A stretch of DNA of 6,857 bases from the NCBI GenBank assembly GCA_015489295.1, contig WGAB01000132.1, positions 1 through 6,857 of the forward strand, written 5' to 3'. The notes beneath the pieces are model-generated. The model made no database searches. It saw only the letters and a list, made by a program, of their open reading frames with translations, and was not told the DNA's origin. The translations under genes were made by a program, and so were the position numbers. How positions within the stretch are numbered: the stretch's first letter is position 1; every line of letters starts with the position of its first letter. This DNA is from Caldifarciminota bacterium. Its GTDB lineage: Bacteria; WOR-3; Hydrothermia; WGAB01. Positions 5,436 through 6,857 of this stretch are shown here, in pieces.

Positions 5436-6050
5436 TCAATAGGAACGATATAGGATAACACGGGCATTGATATGTTCTTCGTTCTTGTACCACATCCTTG
5501 ATGCACCCACACCTAATTTCCAATCACCGAAACCCAATATCCCAGTTTCGATGAAGAAAGCTGGCCCACCAAACCTGAGGGACACTTCGTCTTTCTTATT
5601 GAGATGCTCTGAAAAATCCCATAGGTAGGCTGATAGTGCCGTTAGACTTGTGATCGCATCTACAATTGGATTATTAGGAAAGATTAGCCCCAAAAGGCTC
5701 CCGAATATAGATGCCTGTGCTACATGGTTGAACCCCTGAAATCTCTCCGTCATCCCCACACCGAACACTATGTTGTCACGAAACAGTTTTAACGAAAGTC
5801 CAGCTTCTGCATAATAAACATAGCCGGGCTTTGAAAAATTAACAAAAAGGCTATCAAGAGGAGAATTGGTGGCAGCGTAGTACCTGAAATCTCCCTTTGG
5901 AGAAAATCCGAAGATAAACCCTTGATGGAAAATTAGCCCAGGATTTTGTCCACTGGTAACACCGTATCCTATTCCCCTTGTTTCTATATCCAGGTACACA
6001 TCCCCTGCGGCGAAACCCACAAGTACCGAAAATAGCACCAAGTACCTCAT
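5436..6050 (-). CDS. Exported beta-rich, outer-membrane-barrel-like protein
   Basis: I do not recognise a family for this 204-residue product. It starts with a clear signal peptide, MRYLVLFSVLVGFAAG, with probable cleavage before Asp17. The mature part is rich in aromatic and Gly residues in alternating strand patterns (VYLDIETRGIGYGV, GLIFHQGFIFGFSP, YVYYAEAGLSLKLF, NIVFGVGMTERF, SLRFGGPAFFIETGILGFG, KLGVGASRMWY). It ends in an aromatic residue (VILYRSY), as outer-membrane barrels often do. One more hydrophobic section (about 115-145) could be an internal helix or hairpin. The ATG at 6050 is chosen because AGGAGG (6060-6065) lies nine bases upstream and the signal peptide begins there; a GTG directly before it is possible. 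It has its own sigma-54 promoter, lies 132 bases upstream of the PPC-like gene, and is AT-richer than the flanks. Confidence 0.72.
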   Translation of the reverse strand: MRYLVLFSVLVGFAAGDVYLDIETRGIGYGVTSGQNPGLIFHQGFIFGFSPKGDFRYYAATNSPLDSLFVNFSKPGYVYYAEAGLSLKLFRDNIVFGVGMTERFQGFNHVAQASIFGSLLGLIFPNNPIVDAITSLTALSAYLWDFSEHLNKKDEVSLRFGGPAFFIETGILGFGDWKLGVGASRMWYKNEEHINARVILYRSY

Positions 6051-6103
6051 CACGTTGTACCTCCTCATTTTGCCTGGTTGACGGAGTGGTTGTTCCTTTT
6101 TAC

Positions 6104-6119
6104 TGCAAAGACAATGCCG
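6104..6119 (-). promoter_or_regulatory. Sigma-54 (-24/-12) promoter of the barrel-like protein gene
   Basis: On the minus strand CGGCAT (6114-6119), five bases, then TTGCA (6104-6108) match sigma-54 sites, with the invariant GG and GC in exact spacing. Two of six bases differ from consensus in the -24 hexamer. The start would fall near 6093, about 43 bases before the ATG. It is the second sigma-54-type site in 800 bases on the same strand, which strengthens both calls. Confidence 0.62.
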
Positions 6120-6211
6120 GAGACCACGGTTTATTCCCAGATTTTGGTTTCCTTTTCTGTAAGGAAGAAAGGTGCAAAGAGGAACCAATAAGAGGAGGGT
6201 GTAGTATCAGA

Positions 6212-6239
6212 TTGAGATTCAGGAGTCTCAGGTTGAGAT
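6212..6239. repeat. Two direct TTGAGAT repeats 21 bp apart, possible activator sites
   Basis: TTGAGAT occurs at 6212-6218 and 6233-6239, two helical turns apart, with TCTCA (6226-6230) between them forming an inverted pair with the first copy. They lie about 93-120 bp upstream of the sigma-54 -24 box at 6119, the usual distance for enhancer-binding-protein sites. They also sit just upstream of the rplS -10 box, so they could act on that gene instead. Confidence 0.35.
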
Positions 6240-6264
6240 GCCGGCCGGGTTGCTCTTCGGGGTG

Positions 6265-6270
6265 TATAAT
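6265..6270 (+). promoter_or_regulatory. Housekeeping -10 box of rplS
   Basis: A perfect TATAAT lies 30 bases before the rplS ATG and would give a leader of about 24 bases carrying GGAGG (6289-6293). No -35 box is found at 16-18 bases; TTGAGA at 6233 is too far (26 bases). Confidence 0.65.
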
Positions 6271-6300
6271 AGCCCGCACGCTTGTGACGGAGGAAAGACC

Positions 6301-6684
6301 ATGGGACAGCAGGATTTGATTCGTGAGGTTGAAGCCGCCTACATGAAGGATCGGAAGATCCCGGAGTTCCGGCCCGGGGATACCGTACGGGTGCATGTGC
6401 GGATCACCGAGATGAAGTACGACCAGAAGCAACGGAAGATGGTGGAACGCAGCCGGATCCAGCCCTTTGAGGGCATCGTGATCCGCAAGCGCGGCTCGGG
6501 CCTGGGCGCCACCTTTACGGTGCGCAAGATCACCCAGGGCATCGGCATCGAGCGGATCTTTCCGCTGTACTCGCCGTACATTGAGAAGATCGAGGTCCGC
6601 CGTCGGGGCAAGGTGCGGCGGGCCCGGCTGTACTACCTGCGGGATCGCATCGGCAAGAAGGCCCGCGTAAAGGAACGGCGGTAA
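6301..6684 (+). CDS. rplS: 50S ribosomal protein L19
   Basis: L19 sits at the interface of the 50S and 30S subunits and is present in nearly all bacteria. The 127-residue product matches along its length: [15 protein letters not shown] (21-35), [25 protein letters not shown] (53-77), [18 protein letters not shown] (82-99) and the basic tail [14 protein letters not shown] (101-114). The stretch between VRVHV and IQPFEG is about 10 residues longer than usual ([15 protein letters not shown]), a charged insertion in a normally short loop. The ATG at 6301 has GGAGG seven bases upstream. The gene has its own TATAAT box and its own terminator. It is therefore a single-gene unit and not part of the common rpsP-rimM-trmD-rplS operon, with no trmD nearby. 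Confidence 0.98.
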   Translation: MGQQDLIREVEAAYMKDRKIPEFRPGDTVRVHVRITEMKYDQKQRKMVERSRIQPFEGIVIRKRGSGLGATFTVRKITQGIGIERIFPLYSPYIEKIEVRRRGKVRRARLYYLRDRIGKKARVKERR

Positions 6685-6708
6685 CCCGTTCCCTGCTTCG
6701 GACTTCGA

Positions 6709-6739
6709 CGCCGCCCCCGAAAGGGGGCGGCGTTTTTTT
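6709..6739 (+). terminator. Intrinsic terminator of rplS
   Basis: A perfect 10-bp GC stem (6709-6718 with 6723-6732) with a GAAA tetraloop is followed by seven T residues (6733-6739). It begins 25 bases past the rplS stop. This is a textbook rho-independent terminator. Confidence 0.97.
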
Positions 6740-6740
6740 G

Positions 6741-6857
6741 TGGGGTTCAACCCTCCCTTTTCACCCCCAAACTCCCAACCTCTTGATTCCCAACGCCTTC
6801 CGGTGTGAAAGGTGCTGTGAAAGGTGCCCCCGGTACCCTTGCAGCACATCGCCAGGG
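6741..6857. other. Non-coding stretch at the right edge
   Basis: No open frame with a ribosome site or recognisable protein is visible between the rplS terminator and the window end. It contains pyrimidine-rich sequence and the 12-bp tandem repeat at 6804-6827. The gene to the right may begin outside the window. Confidence 0.5.
6804..6827. repeat. Two perfect tandem copies of a 12-bp unit
   Basis: TGTGAAAGGTGC occurs twice in direct succession (6804-6815 and 6816-6827). It lies in non-coding sequence after the rplS terminator. It may be a regulator site for a gene right of the window, or a short replication-slippage duplication. Confidence 0.6.

Noticed and set aside
6149..6166. TTCCTT / AAGGAA 6-bp inverted repeat upstream of the sigma-54 promoter
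   Set aside because: A short, low-complexity purine/pyrimidine stem that is easily expected by chance.
6181..6210. GGAACC on the plus strand as a second ECF promoter
   Set aside because: No TCTAA-like box is found at the same spacing, and the distance to rplS would leave an unneeded leader of nearly 100 bases when a perfect TATAAT is present.
6100..6849. Minus-strand open frame opposite rplS
   Set aside because: It is antisense to a universally conserved ribosomal gene and its terminator, with no recognisable domain.
1..6857. CRISPR arrays, tRNA or rRNA genes, insertion sequences
   Set aside because: No regularly spaced repeats, cloverleaf-like sequence, transposase motifs or long terminal inverted repeats were seen on either strand.

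Overview
The window looks like a chromosomal segment from an uncultured, probably Gram-negative (two-membrane) bacterium. Most of it is GC-rich, with tight gene packing, 4-base start/stop overlaps and Arg/Glu/Pro-rich proteins. The housekeeping genes (tsaB, rimI, rplS) place it firmly in Bacteria. I cannot assign a phylum from the sequence alone.

Left part (1-1197): tsaB and an overlapping rimI run on the plus strand from a promoter whose -10 box lies six bases before the tsaB ATG, so the tsaB message is probably leaderless. A shared hairpin overlapping the rimI stop separates them from the converging minus-strand operon.

Centre (1204-4683): a four-gene minus-strand operon reads, in transcription order, lipoprotein (3734-4618), ECF sigma factor (3173-3676), membrane anti-sigma factor (2541-3176) and an export-candidate protein of about five tandem Ig-like units (1204-2544). 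The sigma/anti-sigma and anti-sigma/Ig junctions are both ATGA overlaps, so these three genes are translationally coupled. A GGAACC-type -35 with a TCTAA -10 upstream of the lipoprotein suggests the sigma factor drives its own operon. The anti-sigma factor keeps a CxxC but lacks the usual His of the zinc motif, and carries an Ig-like extracytoplasmic domain. The likely theme is cell-envelope sensing, with surface beta-sandwich proteins as output or as sensor partners; the signal is unknown.

Right-centre (4716-6240): an AT-richer island with two exported proteins on the minus strand, a small beta-barrel-like protein (5436-6050) and a PPC-like putative lipoprotein (4776-5303). Each has its own correctly spaced sigma-54 (-24/-12) promoter, which is the strongest regulatory signal in the window. 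A perfect 12-bp hairpin ends the second gene.

Right end: rplS (ribosomal protein L19, with an unusual internal insertion) runs on the plus strand from a perfect TATAAT box to a textbook intrinsic terminator. The last ~117 bases hold no recognisable gene.
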